Assembly: GCA_964424555.1 (NCBI GenBank)
Contig: CAYRIX010000006.1
Coordinates: 1-64,000 of the forward strand
Direction: 5' to 3'
From: UMGS172 sp964424555
GTDB lineage: Bacteria > Bacillota > Clostridia > Oscillospirales > Acutalibacteraceae
Length of the DNA: 64,000 nucleotides
A program made the position numbers and the translations under genes. Below the pieces are notes generated by a model. It did no database searches. It saw nothing but the letters and a program-made list of their open reading frames with translations, and was not told where the DNA came from. This document shows positions 1-7,768 of this stretch, one piece after another; positions within the stretch are counted from its first letter, which is position 1, and each line of letters starts with the position of its first letter.

Positions 1-2
1 CC

Positions 3-224
3 GATGACTCCTTCTTCCTCTGCAAAGAGTTAAAGGTTGGCTATCTCGATGGTATCACCGGTGAGTATGCCACACCTAAAGCGTCAATTGAGGTTACCAT
101 GTGGCAGATTATGTATGGTATGGTATGGTATGGTATGGTATGGTCTGTTCATTTTATTTCCCCATTTTATACAATTCTGCAGTTTCTTTATTTCTATATT
201 CGTGTTTCTCATAATAGCCAATAA
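3..224 (+). other. Partial open frame at the window edge running into a TATGG repeat
   Basis: An open frame enters from the left edge and stays open to a TAA at 222-224. Its first 35 or so codons read like real protein (DDSFFLCKELKVGYL near the start), but I do not recognise a family. From position 114 the frame passes through six TATGG units and then becomes antisense to the PAS gene. The natural end of this gene is therefore unclear, and the last 110 bases are probably not genuine coding sequence. It may be the 3' end of a gene broken by repeat expansion. Confidence 0.3.
114..143. repeat. Pentanucleotide tandem repeat (TATGG)6
   Basis: Six perfect consecutive TATGG units lie just past the stop of the PAS gene and inside the open frame entering from the left edge. 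Because the unit length is not a multiple of three, gain or loss of one unit would shift that frame. Confidence 0.95.
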
Positions 225-519
225 GTTCACCGTTATCATTACGCAGAGCAACCATATAAACATCCTTGTTTTCTTTATCGTTGTGGTATATATAAACAAT
301 ATTGTGTTTCTTATTCTCGGCAAACCATGCGGCTACACGATTTATCTTTTCGTTAGAATCGGCATTGTGGCAAGCCTTTAAATTTTTACCTGTAAGGTCG
401 GTATGATAACGAGCAATAGAGGCAGGATTCATATAAACCACCGTATGCTCTAAATCGCAAATAACAACGGGTGCGGTGTCTTGGTCAAGTACACTTTTGA
501 AAAATTTCGATAGTTCCAT
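154..519 (-). CDS. Single-domain PAS sensor-like protein
   Basis: A 121-residue cytoplasmic protein that is almost entirely one PAS domain. The N-terminal strand pair ends in YMNPAS (residues 29-34), followed by GKNLKACHN (44-52), a helical stretch, and the final strands LRNDNGELIGYYEKHE (92-107). There is no attached kinase, GGDEF or HTH domain, so it would have to act through a partner or as a stand-alone ligand or redox sensor. The ATG at 519 follows a clear AGGAGA site. The upstream region holds a decayed hairpin repeat. The domain call is firm; its signal and partner are unknown. Confidence 0.8.
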   Translation of the reverse strand: MELSKFFKSVLDQDTAPVVICDLEHTVVYMNPASIARYHTDLTGKNLKACHNADSNEKINRVAAWFAENKKHNIVYIYHNDKENKDVYMVALRNDNGELIGYYEKHEYRNKETAELYKMGK

Positions 520-534
520 AAATTTCTCCTATTT

Positions 535-735
535 ATAATCTATAACCGTTGCAATGAATATCGAGCCAATTCAAATTATTTCTAATTTGAATTGTTTCTT
601 TTAAAATGCAAAATTCAACGGAAATGCGGCAGAATAAAGTCATAAGACGGTGCATATTATCTTTTAATACCAATGATATGAATCCGCAAAAGCCGATTTG
701 TCGGCTTTTCATAGGAATACTGTGTATTTCCACGT
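535..735. repeat. Diverged relative of the 212-bp multi-hairpin element
   Basis: This intergenic stretch carries TATAATCTATAACC, then TTGCAATGAATAT (549-561), followed by hairpin 567-578/583-594 (CAATTCAAATTA and complement) and hairpin 688-696/701-709 (AAAAGCCGA and complement). The order, the TTGCAATGAATAT core and the GCCGA stem match the elements at 15332-15543 and 20698-20908. The left hairpins are missing and the middle has drifted. The tail also contains an imperfect GGAATAC/GTATTTCC pair. Confidence 0.55.
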
Positions 736-762
736 TCAACAATCATCAAACCACAATAGGCG

Positions 763-1296
763 GTGAGGTATACGAAGCAAAATTTATCACTTTGGCAATT
801 TGCAGGGTTTTCTTTAGTATCATTAGGCGGAACTCTGCTGCATTTTCTGTATGACTGGACGGGCGAAAGCATCTTTATTGCTCCGTTTTCAGGTGTGAAC
901 GAATCCACTTGGGAGCACATGAAGCTGCTATTCTTCCCGTTGTTTATTTTCGCATTGATACAGCACCGATTTTTCAGAGAATACGAAAGCTATTGGTGTG
1001 TGAAGCTCTGCGGAATACTGACAGGCCTTATACTGATCCCCGTATTATTTTACACCTACAACGGTGTATTCGGGAAATCACCCGATTGGGTCAACATTGC
1101 AATCTTTTTCATATCAGCGGCGGCAACATTCCTTTTGGAGACACGGCTGTTCAAAAAGAAAACTTTACAGTGCAAAAGGCCGAAGCTTCCGCTTCTGATC
1201 ATTTGCCTGATCGGTATGTTCTTTGTGATATTTACCTTTGCTACGCCGCAGCTCCCGATTTTCCAAGACCCGATCACGGGAACGTATGGAAGATAA
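763..1296 (+). CDS. DUF6512-like integral membrane protein
   Basis: A 177-residue protein with about five hydrophobic segments. The signature GTLLHFLYDWTG followed by FSGVNESTWEHMKLLFFPL (residues about 23-60) resembles the DUF6512 family of small membrane proteins of unknown role in Clostridia and related Firmicutes. The conserved NES.WEHMK stretch lies between the first and second membrane segments. The start is GTG at 763 with only a weak AGG upstream, so the exact start is less certain. It stands alone, convergent with greA. No function can be assigned. Confidence 0.75.
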   Translation: MRYTKQNLSLWQFAGFSLVSLGGTLLHFLYDWTGESIFIAPFSGVNESTWEHMKLLFFPLFIFALIQHRFFREYESYWCVKLCGILTGLILIPVLFYTYNGVFGKSPDWVNIAIFFISAAATFLLETRLFKKKTLQCKRPKLPLLIICLIGMFFVIFTFATPQLPIFQDPITGTYGR

Positions 1297-1341
1297 ACGC
1301 CCTCCCGATCGACTTGATTACTTTTGCTTTTTCACTCAGAA

Positions 1342-1842
1342 TCAATACGACAGCAGCGGCGCCGAACCGTCATCCTCTGACTTTTCTATCGACACTATCT
1401 CAACAAAATAGCCTGCACCATCCTCGGACGAAACGTGTACCTTGTCGCCCTTTTTCTTACCCAAGACGGCTAATCCCAGCGGTGACTCCTTACTGATCCT
1501 GCTCTCAAGCGGATTACAACGCACTGTGGTAACGATCTGTACCCTTTCGGTCTCGCTGTCATCAAATTTCAACTCAATATAATCATAAAGGCCGACCTCG
1601 TCATCCTTAGACTTATCCTCAATAATATGTGCCGTCTTTATCATTTTTTCGAGGTATCTCATACGGCTCTTATTTCGGTTTAAGGCCTGCTTAGCCGCCT
1701 TGTACTCAAAATTTTCGCTTAGGTCTCCGTGCGAACGGGCAAGCTGCACCTCAGCTATCTGCTCAGGCATAAGTGTAAGCTTGCGATAATCAAGCTCCTC
1801 CTGCATCTTTTTTATATCCAGTGCCGTCAGTTCGTTATTCAT
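1342..1842 (-). CDS. greA: Transcription elongation factor GreA/GreB family
   Basis: Gre factors bind the secondary channel of RNA polymerase and stimulate cleavage of backtracked RNA. The 166-residue length fits. Residues 1-75 form the antiparallel coiled coil with the tip motif ARSHGDLSENFEY (35-47), whose acidic residues D40 and E43 correspond to the catalytic pair. Residues from about 80 form the FKBP-like C-terminal domain, with ESRISKESPLGLAVLGKKKGD. The ATG at 1842 has a strong AAAGGAGC site. It stands as a single gene. Confidence 0.93.
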   Translation of the reverse strand: MNNELTALDIKKMQEELDYRKLTLMPEQIAEVQLARSHGDLSENFEYKAAKQALNRNKSRMRYLEKMIKTAHIIEDKSKDDEVGLYDYIELKFDDSETERVQIVTTVRCNPLESRISKESPLGLAVLGKKKGDKVHVSSEDGAGYFVEIVSIEKSEDDGSAPLLSY

Positions 1843-1960
1843 TATTTAGCTCCTTTATAGGTCATTGCTTATATAAGCTTATTATATATAATAATATCAT
1901 CTAAAGCCTTGATTGTAAAGTACAGACTTATATGCTTTTAATATTGTACCATACGTATTT

Positions 1961-1998
1961 TTAAGACCCGAAAGCGCTTCAAAGCCTTCGGGTCTTAA
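1961..1998 (-). terminator. Terminator downstream of the Cu/Zn SOD gene
   Basis: Inverted repeat TTAAGACCCGAA (1961-1972) / TTCGGGTCTTAA (1987-1998) with further pairing in the loop, just past the SOD stop on the minus strand and followed there by AAAATACG. The U tract is poor, so termination strength is uncertain. Confidence 0.65.
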
Positions 1999-2019
1999 AC
2001 TTTCGTATAGTTCAATATA

Positions 2020-2523
2020 TCAGTATCTTCTGACAGCGGTTATAGTACCACAGGCGATTTTTTGACCCGAGTTTCCCGAGGGCTGGGTCGTAAAATCATC
2101 GTGACCTCCATGTATTATGACCGTTTTTCCGATGATATCCTCGACGGTGAAACGATCGGTCAGAAAGACCGACAAGGCATACCCTTTAACGCCGAACAGC
2201 GGCGGCATATCGCCTGCGTGCATAGGGTGTGGACAGCCTGCAGGATTGAAATGACTGCCAACAGCCGCAAACGGGTCATCAGCAGTTCCCTTACACATTG
2301 ATCCGTCATGTATATGAAAACCAAACACCTTTTCAAGACACTTACCGTTTTCATAAGGCAAATCAAATATCTCGGCACGAACTATCACACCGTTACCAAC
2401 GTTGTAAAACATTACCTGTCCACCTATGTTGGGATATATTTCACTGCCGCTGATCACAGCCACCGCATCGGGGAGTCTTTCAAACAATATACCAAGGTCG
2501 GCAAAATTTGCGCCGTTATCCAT
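2020..2523 (-). CDS. sodC: Cu/Zn superoxide dismutase, apparently cytoplasmic
   Basis: This enzyme dismutates superoxide. From the preferred ATG at 2523 (GGAGA six bases upstream) the protein is 167 residues. The FHIHDG motif (H70, H72), GSHFNPAG (H91), CPHPMHAGD (H99, H102, D105) and VIIHGGHDD (H138) supply the expected copper and zinc ligands. Cysteines 77 and 158 can form the conserved disulfide. A TTG twelve codons upstream is open but has no ribosome site. There is no signal peptide or lipobox, unlike most bacterial SodC proteins, which are exported. The gene stands alone. Confidence 0.88.
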   Translation of the reverse strand: MDNGANFADLGILFERLPDAVAVISGSEIYPNIGGQVMFYNVGNGVIVRAEIFDLPYENGKCLEKVFGFHIHDGSMCKGTADDPFAAVGSHFNPAGCPHPMHAGDMPPLFGVKGYALSVFLTDRFTVEDIIGKTVIIHGGHDDFTTQPSGNSGQKIACGTITAVRRY

Positions 2524-2670
2524 AAGCATTCTCCGTTCGTTTTTTACAGTATATGTCAAACGGGCGTCATAGGTGTTTTCGTGAATTCATCGTAGCGTCG
2601 GCTTGTCAAAACACAGGCATGGGATAAAACATAGGTTTTACTCCGAAGCTTTTGCGCATAAGCCTACATC

Positions 2671-3288
2671 TTATCTGATAAAATTGGTCTGTTTAAGGGG
2701 CTCCTTTTCGGGTATTCCGTATTTTTCTTTTCCGAGAGCTATGCTCTTTATGAGAAAAGCCATATTGCGAGCAAGGGTCCTCATGCCCTGCAGACCCTCT
2801 TCATCCTGCACAGCCTGACCGACATCACGGCCATGGACGCTGTTCCAATACTGACCCGAGGCCACAGGCATACCGCTGATAGTGAAATACTTGTTCAATT
2901 CGTCAAAGGTCGCTGAGCAACCGCCCCTGCGAGCAACGGCAACACTTGCACCGACCTTCATCGTTTTATTGAACGGCGTACTGTAAAACAAGCGGTCAAG
3001 CACTGCTATCAGCGTAGCATTAGCCGATGCGTAATACACGGGGCTTGCGATAACCATACCGTCACAAGCCTCAAGCTTGGGTGCAAGCTCATTGACTATA
3101 TCGTCAAAAGCACACTTACCTGTTTTCTTGCAGGAATAACATGCAACACAGCCTCTTATCGCCTTATGTCCCACCTGCACGCATTCGACCTCTAATCCTT
3201 CTTCCAAGAAGATCTTCTCCATTTCCTTCAAAGCGATCGAGGTGTTACCATTGGCTCTAGGACTGCCGTTGATCATCAATATCTTCAT
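2671..3288 (-). CDS. Iron-sulfur flavoprotein / NADPH-dependent FMN reductase family
   Basis: A 205-residue flavodoxin-fold protein. The FMN phosphate loop is NGSPRANGNT (residues 7-16), and ASPVYYASANA forms the isoalloxazine-binding region. A compact cysteine cluster (C47-X2-C50-X2-C53-X5-C59) matches the [4Fe-4S] motif of iron-sulfur flavoproteins, which pass electrons from ferredoxin to oxygen, peroxide or other acceptors in anaerobes. The neighbouring SOD gene fits an oxidative-stress role, but that is inference. The start ATG at 3288 has only a modest ribosome site. Confidence 0.85.
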   Translation of the reverse strand: MKILMINGSPRANGNTSIALKEMEKIFLEEGLEVECVQVGHKAIRGCVACYSCKKTGKCAFDDIVNELAPKLEACDGMVIASPVYYASANATLIAVLDRLFYSTPFNKTMKVGASVAVARRGGCSATFDELNKYFTISGMPVASGQYWNSVHGRDVGQAVQDEEGLQGMRTLARNMAFLIKSIALGKEKYGIPEKEPLKQTNFIR

Positions 3289-3321
3289 TCAATTCACCGT
3301 CTTTATCTCCAATAAAATGCA

Positions 3322-3343
3322 AAAAGGCTCAAACGAGCCTTTT
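3322..3343 (-). terminator. Terminator downstream of rpiB
   Basis: Stem AAAAGGCTC (3322-3330) / GAGCCTTTT (3335-3343) with an AAAC loop. On the minus strand it lies directly after the rpiB stop and ends in a T run, so it closes the tsaE-tsaB-rpiB operon. Confidence 0.85.
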
Positions 3344-3347
3344 TATG

Positions 3348-3806
3348 TTACATATCTTCTATGGCCATAACCATGTCGACACGTCGTTGATGGCGTCCGC
3401 CCTCAAACTCGGTATCAACAAACAGATCAGCCAGCTCACAGGCAATTCCCGAGCCAATAACACGTCCGCCGAGGCACATTATATTTGCATCGTTGTGCAT
3501 ACGTGTGAACTTGGCTGAAAAATGCTCGGTACAAACGGCAGCTCTAATACCCTTAACCTTATTTGCGGCCATCGACATACCTATACCTGTTCCGCAAACA
3601 AGAATTCCTCTTTTAGCTTCACCCGAGGTAACTGCCGATGTTACCTTGAGAGCAATCTCGGGATAGTCAATGGCGGCACCGTCGAACGAGCCAAAATCCT
3701 TTACCTCGATTCCTCTGTCCTTCATGTGTTCGATAATTGCGTTTTTAAGTTCAAAACCACCATGGTCGCAACCGATCGCTAATACATCGCCTTTTTTGAA
3801 ATCCAT
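3348..3806 (-). CDS. rpiB: Ribose-5-phosphate isomerase B
   Basis: RpiB interconverts ribulose 5-phosphate and ribose 5-phosphate in the non-oxidative pentose phosphate pathway. The 152-residue protein has the typical N-terminus with AIGCDHGGFELK, the catalytic Cys region VCGTGIGMSMAANK, and CTEHFSAKFTRMHNDANIMCLGGRVIG. The ATG at 3806 follows AAGGAAG and matches the family start. The frame stays open upstream through tsaB but is not coding there. It is the last gene of tsaE-tsaB-rpiB, with a 25-base gap to tsaB. Confidence 0.95.
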   Translation of the reverse strand: MDFKKGDVLAIGCDHGGFELKNAIIEHMKDRGIEVKDFGSFDGAAIDYPEIALKVTSAVTSGEAKRGILVCGTGIGMSMAANKVKGIRAAVCTEHFSAKFTRMHNDANIMCLGGRVIGSGIACELADLFVDTEFEGGRHQRRVDMVMAIEDM

Positions 3807-3831
3807 TTTATATACTTCCTTTCGAAATTGT

Positions 3832-4557
3832 TTATTTGTTTGCTGATTCTTGCTTTTTCTGAAGCTCACGCTCGGCCTGAGGCAAACGCAGATACAACGG
3901 CAACAGAGCATCAGGGTCAACAGTCTCGCCCATAAGTGCTTTTTCCCAACCTGCAATTGCGACACTTGATGCTCTTTGAAATTTAAGGTGCTCGGGCGGC
4001 AGCTTGATAGGCACGCCCTTATCCTTAGTCGTTTTATAAAACAGCTCTGCACCGTCACCGACTGCAAAAATCGTTTTTTCAGGGTCTTTTTCATGAATTT
4101 TAACGAGGTCATCAAAAACCTCATCGATCATCACCGCACGATCCTCACAAAGCCTTGTAATCCCGCCGTTTTTTATTTCAAAAATTGCGTTATAAACCTG
4201 ATTGCATCTTGCATCCATCGAGGCACAAATTATGCAATCCTGCGAAATCAAATTATATGCCATTGCTCTTAAAACCGAAACAGGTACGCACGGCTTTTTT
4301 TCGGCAAAGCAGAGACCCTTTACGGCGCTTATTCCAATTCTGACACCGGTAAAAGAACCGGGGCCGGCTGTTACAGCAATAGCATCGATGTCGTTCATTT
4401 TCAAGCCGCACATTTTCAGCACCGATTCTACCATAGGTAAAAGCGTCTGCGAATGTGTTGTTTTTAAATTAAGAAAAAACTCCGCTTTGATTTTTCCGTC
4501 CTCAAGCAGTGCACATGACACAGGTGCGGCGGTACATTCGATTCCTAAAATCCTCAT
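3832..4557 (-). CDS. tsaB: tRNA threonylcarbamoyladenosine biosynthesis protein TsaB
   Basis: TsaB is the inactive ASKHA-fold partner of TsaD in the complex that makes t6A at position 37 of ANN-decoding tRNAs. The 241-residue protein begins MRILGIECTAAPVSCALL, has TTHSQTLLPMVESVL and the family hallmark TAGPGSFTGVRIGISAVKGL. The start has an AGAGGATA site. It lies 17 bases after tsaE, a standard pairing. The C-terminal half is poorly conserved in the family, as usual. The tsaD and tsaC genes are not in the window. Confidence 0.95.
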   Translation of the reverse strand: MRILGIECTAAPVSCALLEDGKIKAEFFLNLKTTHSQTLLPMVESVLKMCGLKMNDIDAIAVTAGPGSFTGVRIGISAVKGLCFAEKKPCVPVSVLRAMAYNLISQDCIICASMDARCNQVYNAIFEIKNGGITRLCEDRAVMIDEVFDDLVKIHEKDPEKTIFAVGDGAELFYKTTKDKGVPIKLPPEHLKFQRASSVAIAGWEKALMGETVDPDALLPLYLRLPQAERELQKKQESANK

Positions 4558-4574
4558 ATTTATCCTCTGCGATT

Positions 4575-4994
4575 CTACTCTATAGTTATCCTTCGTTCGT
4601 TTTCGGAAAGTGTTTCTATGGTGACGGTAACCGTTTCCTCAGGCAGAGCCGACTCAATATTCTCGCTCCACTCGACCAACAGCACACCGCCCATTTCAAG
4701 ATATTCAAAATATCCCGTAGTGTACAGGTCCTCCCAACCGCTCACACGGTACATATCAAAATGATATATATCAAGTCTTCCGCCGAGGTATACATTTACG
4801 ATGGCAAAGGTAGGTGAATTAACCTCACCTTTATAGCCCATTCCTTTAGCAAAGCCCGATGTAAAACAGGTCTTGCCTGCACCAAGATCACCTTTAAAAG
4901 CAATTACCGTGCCTGCCTCTACCGTTCGGCTGAACTCGGCGGCCAAGTTCTCGGTCTCAAGCCTTGAGTGTGTGACCGTTGTTGTTTTACCCAT
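4575..4994 (-). CDS. tsaE: tRNA threonylcarbamoyladenosine biosynthesis ATPase TsaE
   Basis: TsaE is the P-loop ATPase that resets the TsaBD complex during t6A synthesis. The Walker A motif is GDLGAGKTCF, followed by NSPTFAIVNVY and the DIYHFDMYR and LLVEWSENI stretches typical of the family. The ATG at 4994 is chosen because GAGGAGGG sits just upstream; the frame is open a further seven codons. The product is 139 residues. It is the first gene of the operon and is divergent from the RodA-like gene. Confidence 0.94.
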   Translation of the reverse strand: MGKTTTVTHSRLETENLAAEFSRTVEAGTVIAFKGDLGAGKTCFTSGFAKGMGYKGEVNSPTFAIVNVYLGGRLDIYHFDMYRVSGWEDLYTTGYFEYLEMGGVLLVEWSENIESALPEETVTVTIETLSENERRITIE

Positions 4995-5072
4995 TTTCAC
5001 CCTCCTCAAAAGCATGTTTCCACTTAAATCACACTAAGTATAACACATCTTTCAGAAAAATAAAAGACTCTC

Positions 5073-5101
5073 TTGAACTATTTTTCTTATTGGAGTATAA
5101 T
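5073..5101 (+). promoter_or_regulatory. Sigma-A promoter for the RodA/FtsW gene
   Basis: TTGAAC (5073-5078), a 17-base spacer and TATAAT (5096-5101), 43 bases before the ATG at 5145. Confidence 0.75.
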
Positions 5102-5144
5102 AAGTATAATGAGCACTTGATGCTTTGCATCGGAAAGGAAAAAT

Positions 5145-6305
5145 ATGAAAATTTTATTCCGCCGCATTGCGGACTATATCCGTGAATGCGACAAGCTGTT
5201 ATATATACTCTGCATTATAACAACACTGTTCGGCTGTGCCATGGTGCTTTCAACAACATATAATTATTACGGACAAAGCTACGGTAACTTTATCACTCAG
5301 CTCGGTGCTTTGGGCTTGGGTCTGATCGCCATGATAGTTATCAGCAATTTCGATTATAAGAATTTCAGCCGTTTCTGGTTTCTTATAGCATTGGTCGGTC
5401 TTGGGTTGGTGGGTCTCACATTTTTCATCGGCATCGCCCCCGGCGCTACCGACGACAAGGCCTGGCTTATGCTCCCCGGTAACATTTCATTCCAGCCCTC
5501 TGAGCTTTTAAAGATATGCTTTGCGCTGACCTTCGGTTATCACTGTCACGTACTGGGCGACCGTGTTAAGAAGTTTTTGCACGTAGTTCCTCTTTGTGTA
5601 CACGGCGGCATCCCTGTGGTACTGATACATCTTCAAGGCGATGACGGAACGGCTCTTATATTTGCGCTTATGTTTGTGGGAATGATGTTTGCCGCAGGTG
5701 TAAAGGCTCGATACTTTATCATTGCCCTTACCCTTGCTGTGGCGGCTTTACCCTTTATTTATCTGTTTTTGATGAATGAAGACCAGCAGGCACGAATAAA
5801 CGCTTTATTTTTCGGTGCTGAAGCCGACTACTTAAACACGCTATACCAGCAATGGCGAGGCCGTATCGCTATGGCTAACGGCGGTGTCTTCGGTCAGGGC
5901 TATTTCAACGGCACGCTTACCCAAAACGGCGGTATACCTTATGCTTATAACGATTTTATTTTCACGGCTATCGGAGAAGAATTGGGTCTTATCGGATGCC
6001 TGCTGACGCTCGGCCTTATGGCCGCAATATGTATCCGAATACTGAGGATAGGCTTCCACTCGAACACCAAGCTGGGACTTGTGATATGCTCAGGTATTTT
6101 TACCATGCTTGTTGCTCAAACTGTAATAAACGTCGGAATGTGTCTGTGGCTGTTGCCCGTTATCGGTGTCGCTTTACCGTTCTTCTCGGCAGGCGGAACC
6201 TCACTGCTTTGTACCTATCTCGGATTAGCGGTCGTCATGAGCGTCCACATCCACCGTGACTCAGGACTCATGAGATTGAGAGAAAAGGATATTTCTATCG
6301 GATAA
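5145..6305 (+). CDS. rodA: RodA/FtsW-family (SEDS) peptidoglycan glycosyltransferase
   Basis: SEDS proteins polymerise lipid II into glycan strands together with a class B PBP. The 386-residue protein has about ten membrane segments. The loop QGDDGTALIF corresponds to the family's Q.D.GTA region, YNDFIFTAIGEELG carries the conserved acidic residue and EELG motif, and the end has SAGGTSLLCTYLGLAVVMSV. A RodA role is favoured over FtsW by its overall form and because a PBP2 and mreBCD lie elsewhere in the window, but FtsW or SpoVE is possible. It overlaps the convergent gene at 6295-6621 by 11 bases. Confidence 0.85.
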   Translation: MKILFRRIADYIRECDKLLYILCIITTLFGCAMVLSTTYNYYGQSYGNFITQLGALGLGLIAMIVISNFDYKNFSRFWFLIALVGLGLVGLTFFIGIAPGATDDKAWLMLPGNISFQPSELLKICFALTFGYHCHVLGDRVKKFLHVVPLCVHGGIPVVLIHLQGDDGTALIFALMFVGMMFAAGVKARYFIIALTLAVAALPFIYLFLMNEDQQARINALFFGAEADYLNTLYQQWRGRIAMANGGVFGQGYFNGTLTQNGGIPYAYNDFIFTAIGEELGLIGCLLTLGLMAAICIRILRIGFHSNTKLGLVICSGIFTMLVAQTVINVGMCLWLLPVIGVALPFFSAGGTSLLCTYLGLAVVMSVHIHRDSGLMRLREKDISIG

Positions 6306-6621
6306 TTACATTACCAAGCTCCTTAATTGTGTCTATGACATATTTAAGGAGCTTTATTATGCCCGAACAGTATTTTTCAAAAAACTCGATAACCCGTTCA
6401 ATGATACTTACGAGCGGAAAATACATCTCTTTGCCGAACACGGTGACATAATCCTTATTATCCATCGAAAAGGCTGTTGTCTCAAGACCGAAAGCGTCCC
6501 TTTGGATAACCGAGTAGGCTTTACCCATTAACATAACAGCAACGGCGGCGCACATCAAAATGAATAGCGTCACCGTCATGGAACGAAGCATTATTCTATT
6601 ACTTTTGCTTAATTTTTTCAC
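6295..6621 (-). CDS. Small membrane protein of unknown function downstream of spoIIP
   Basis: A 108-residue protein with one N-terminal membrane segment (about residues 12-34) and an amphipathic C-terminus rich in Ile, Lys and Glu. The GTG at 6621 has GAAGGAA upstream; an ATG ten codons in is an alternative. It follows spoIIP by 17 bases on the same strand, so it is probably co-transcribed and may have a sporulation role. That is inference from context only. Its 3' end overlaps the end of the RodA-like gene. No family was recognised. Confidence 0.65.
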   Translation of the reverse strand: MKKLSKSNRIMLRSMTVTLFILMCAAVAVMLMGKAYSVIQRDAFGLETTAFSMDNKDYVTVFGKEMYFPLVSIIERVIEFFEKYCSGIIKLLKYVIDTIKELGNVIIR

Positions 6622-6638
6622 GTCTTAGGTTTCCTTCT

Positions 6639-7712
6639 TCACTGTAGGTCAAGCAGTAGCACAAGTGAATCTCCAACCAGCTCAGCCGAATACAAAGCCT
6701 GCTCAAAGGTGTTGGCATCACTGCCGACCTCTATAAGTATAGAACCCGTTGTAAGATCCTGATTGTATTTTGCCGACTTTAATAGCATTGCCCTTGCAAA
6801 TTGCGGATATGAGGTTTCAAAAACATATTGCAGCTTGGTTGCAAGCCGTAGATTCTGACGCCATTCGGGATGATTCTCAATGCTGCCCGTCTCGCTTCCC
6901 ATAACCAGCATGACCTGTGCCGCCTCTTTTCCACCCACCGTCACTACAGGTGCTATCTTATCACTTTTTCCGCTTGATATAGAATCTCGGTGAACATCTA
7001 TGGCAATTTTTATGGTGGGATATTTCTCTAAATATTTTTTTACAGTCTCAGCCGAGCGTGAGTAACTACCCGAAAAGCCCGGGTGGTCGTGCAGGGTTTT
7101 ATCATGAACGACCGTATATCCTGCCTCGGTCAATCTTTCGGCAATCACCTCTCCGACCTTGACGATATTGGCCTCGGTATCAGTGCTGCGAGGCTCGTCA
7201 AAGTCGGTATAATATTGGTCTTCATCCGTCATAAAGCTTTCGGTAGCGTGGGTATGGTATATCAGTATCTGCGGCTCGGCAGATTTGGTTACCTTAAACC
7301 CCAGTTCGGTAGTAAGGTCGGAGGCAATATCTATTTCTGCACCGCTTCGATTGCTGATATAAACACCGTTATATTTTGTATTTGCACTGTAGGGTGACAG
7401 GGTCTTCTTGATTATACTGCCCATGACCTTTTCTTCGACTGCTGTACTATTCGACTGCTGACTTTCAACCGTAGCCTCGGTCTTTACCGATTCTATCACC
7501 TGCTGTGACACCTCGGTGTCTGTAATTTCGGGCGTCTTCGATGTGGCCTCGGTACTGAAAAAGCCGCTGATACCGTCGGGTGCCGCCGCAACTAACGAGG
7601 CTATAGCCAATCTCTCGGCAAGCCTTGTTGCATCCAACCCTACAACACTTACCGCAGCAAGGCACAGCATAAGCACTGCGGCTATTATTCTGATAATATT
7701 TTTAAATCTCAC
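6639..7712 (-). CDS. spoIIP: Stage II sporulation protein P (SpoIIP)
   Basis: SpoIIP is the amidase/endopeptidase of the DMP machine that thins septal peptidoglycan and drives engulfment of the forespore. The 357-residue protein has an N-terminal membrane anchor (about residues 5-28), a Ser/Thr/Glu-rich linker, and the C-terminal catalytic domain with LIYHTHATESF, AIDVHRDS and IEVGSDANTFEQA, which supply the zinc and catalytic residues. The GTG at 7712 has AAAGGAA upstream. It follows gpr by 56 bases, the same gpr-spoIIP order as in other spore formers. Confidence 0.95.
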   Translation of the reverse strand: MRFKNIIRIIAAVLMLCLAAVSVVGLDATRLAERLAIASLVAAAPDGISGFFSTEATSKTPEITDTEVSQQVIESVKTEATVESQQSNSTAVEEKVMGSIIKKTLSPYSANTKYNGVYISNRSGAEIDIASDLTTELGFKVTKSAEPQILIYHTHATESFMTDEDQYYTDFDEPRSTDTEANIVKVGEVIAERLTEAGYTVVHDKTLHDHPGFSGSYSRSAETVKKYLEKYPTIKIAIDVHRDSISSGKSDKIAPVVTVGGKEAAQVMLVMGSETGSIENHPEWRQNLRLATKLQYVFETSYPQFARAMLLKSAKYNQDLTTGSILIEVGSDANTFEQALYSAELVGDSLVLLLDLQ

Positions 7713-7768
7713 GGTACTGTTTCCTTTGACTCATACTTTAGTTAATATATATGAGTCAATCGGTGCGA

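Noticed and set aside
909..1496. 195-codon plus-strand open frame overlapping the DUF6512-like gene and greA
   Set aside because: It is out of frame with the membrane protein and antisense to greA, with low-complexity composition.
3807..4124. N-terminal extension of rpiB by 106 codons
   Set aside because: It lies antiframe within tsaB, is Cys/Arg-rich and non-family-like; the ATG at 3806 has the ribosome site.
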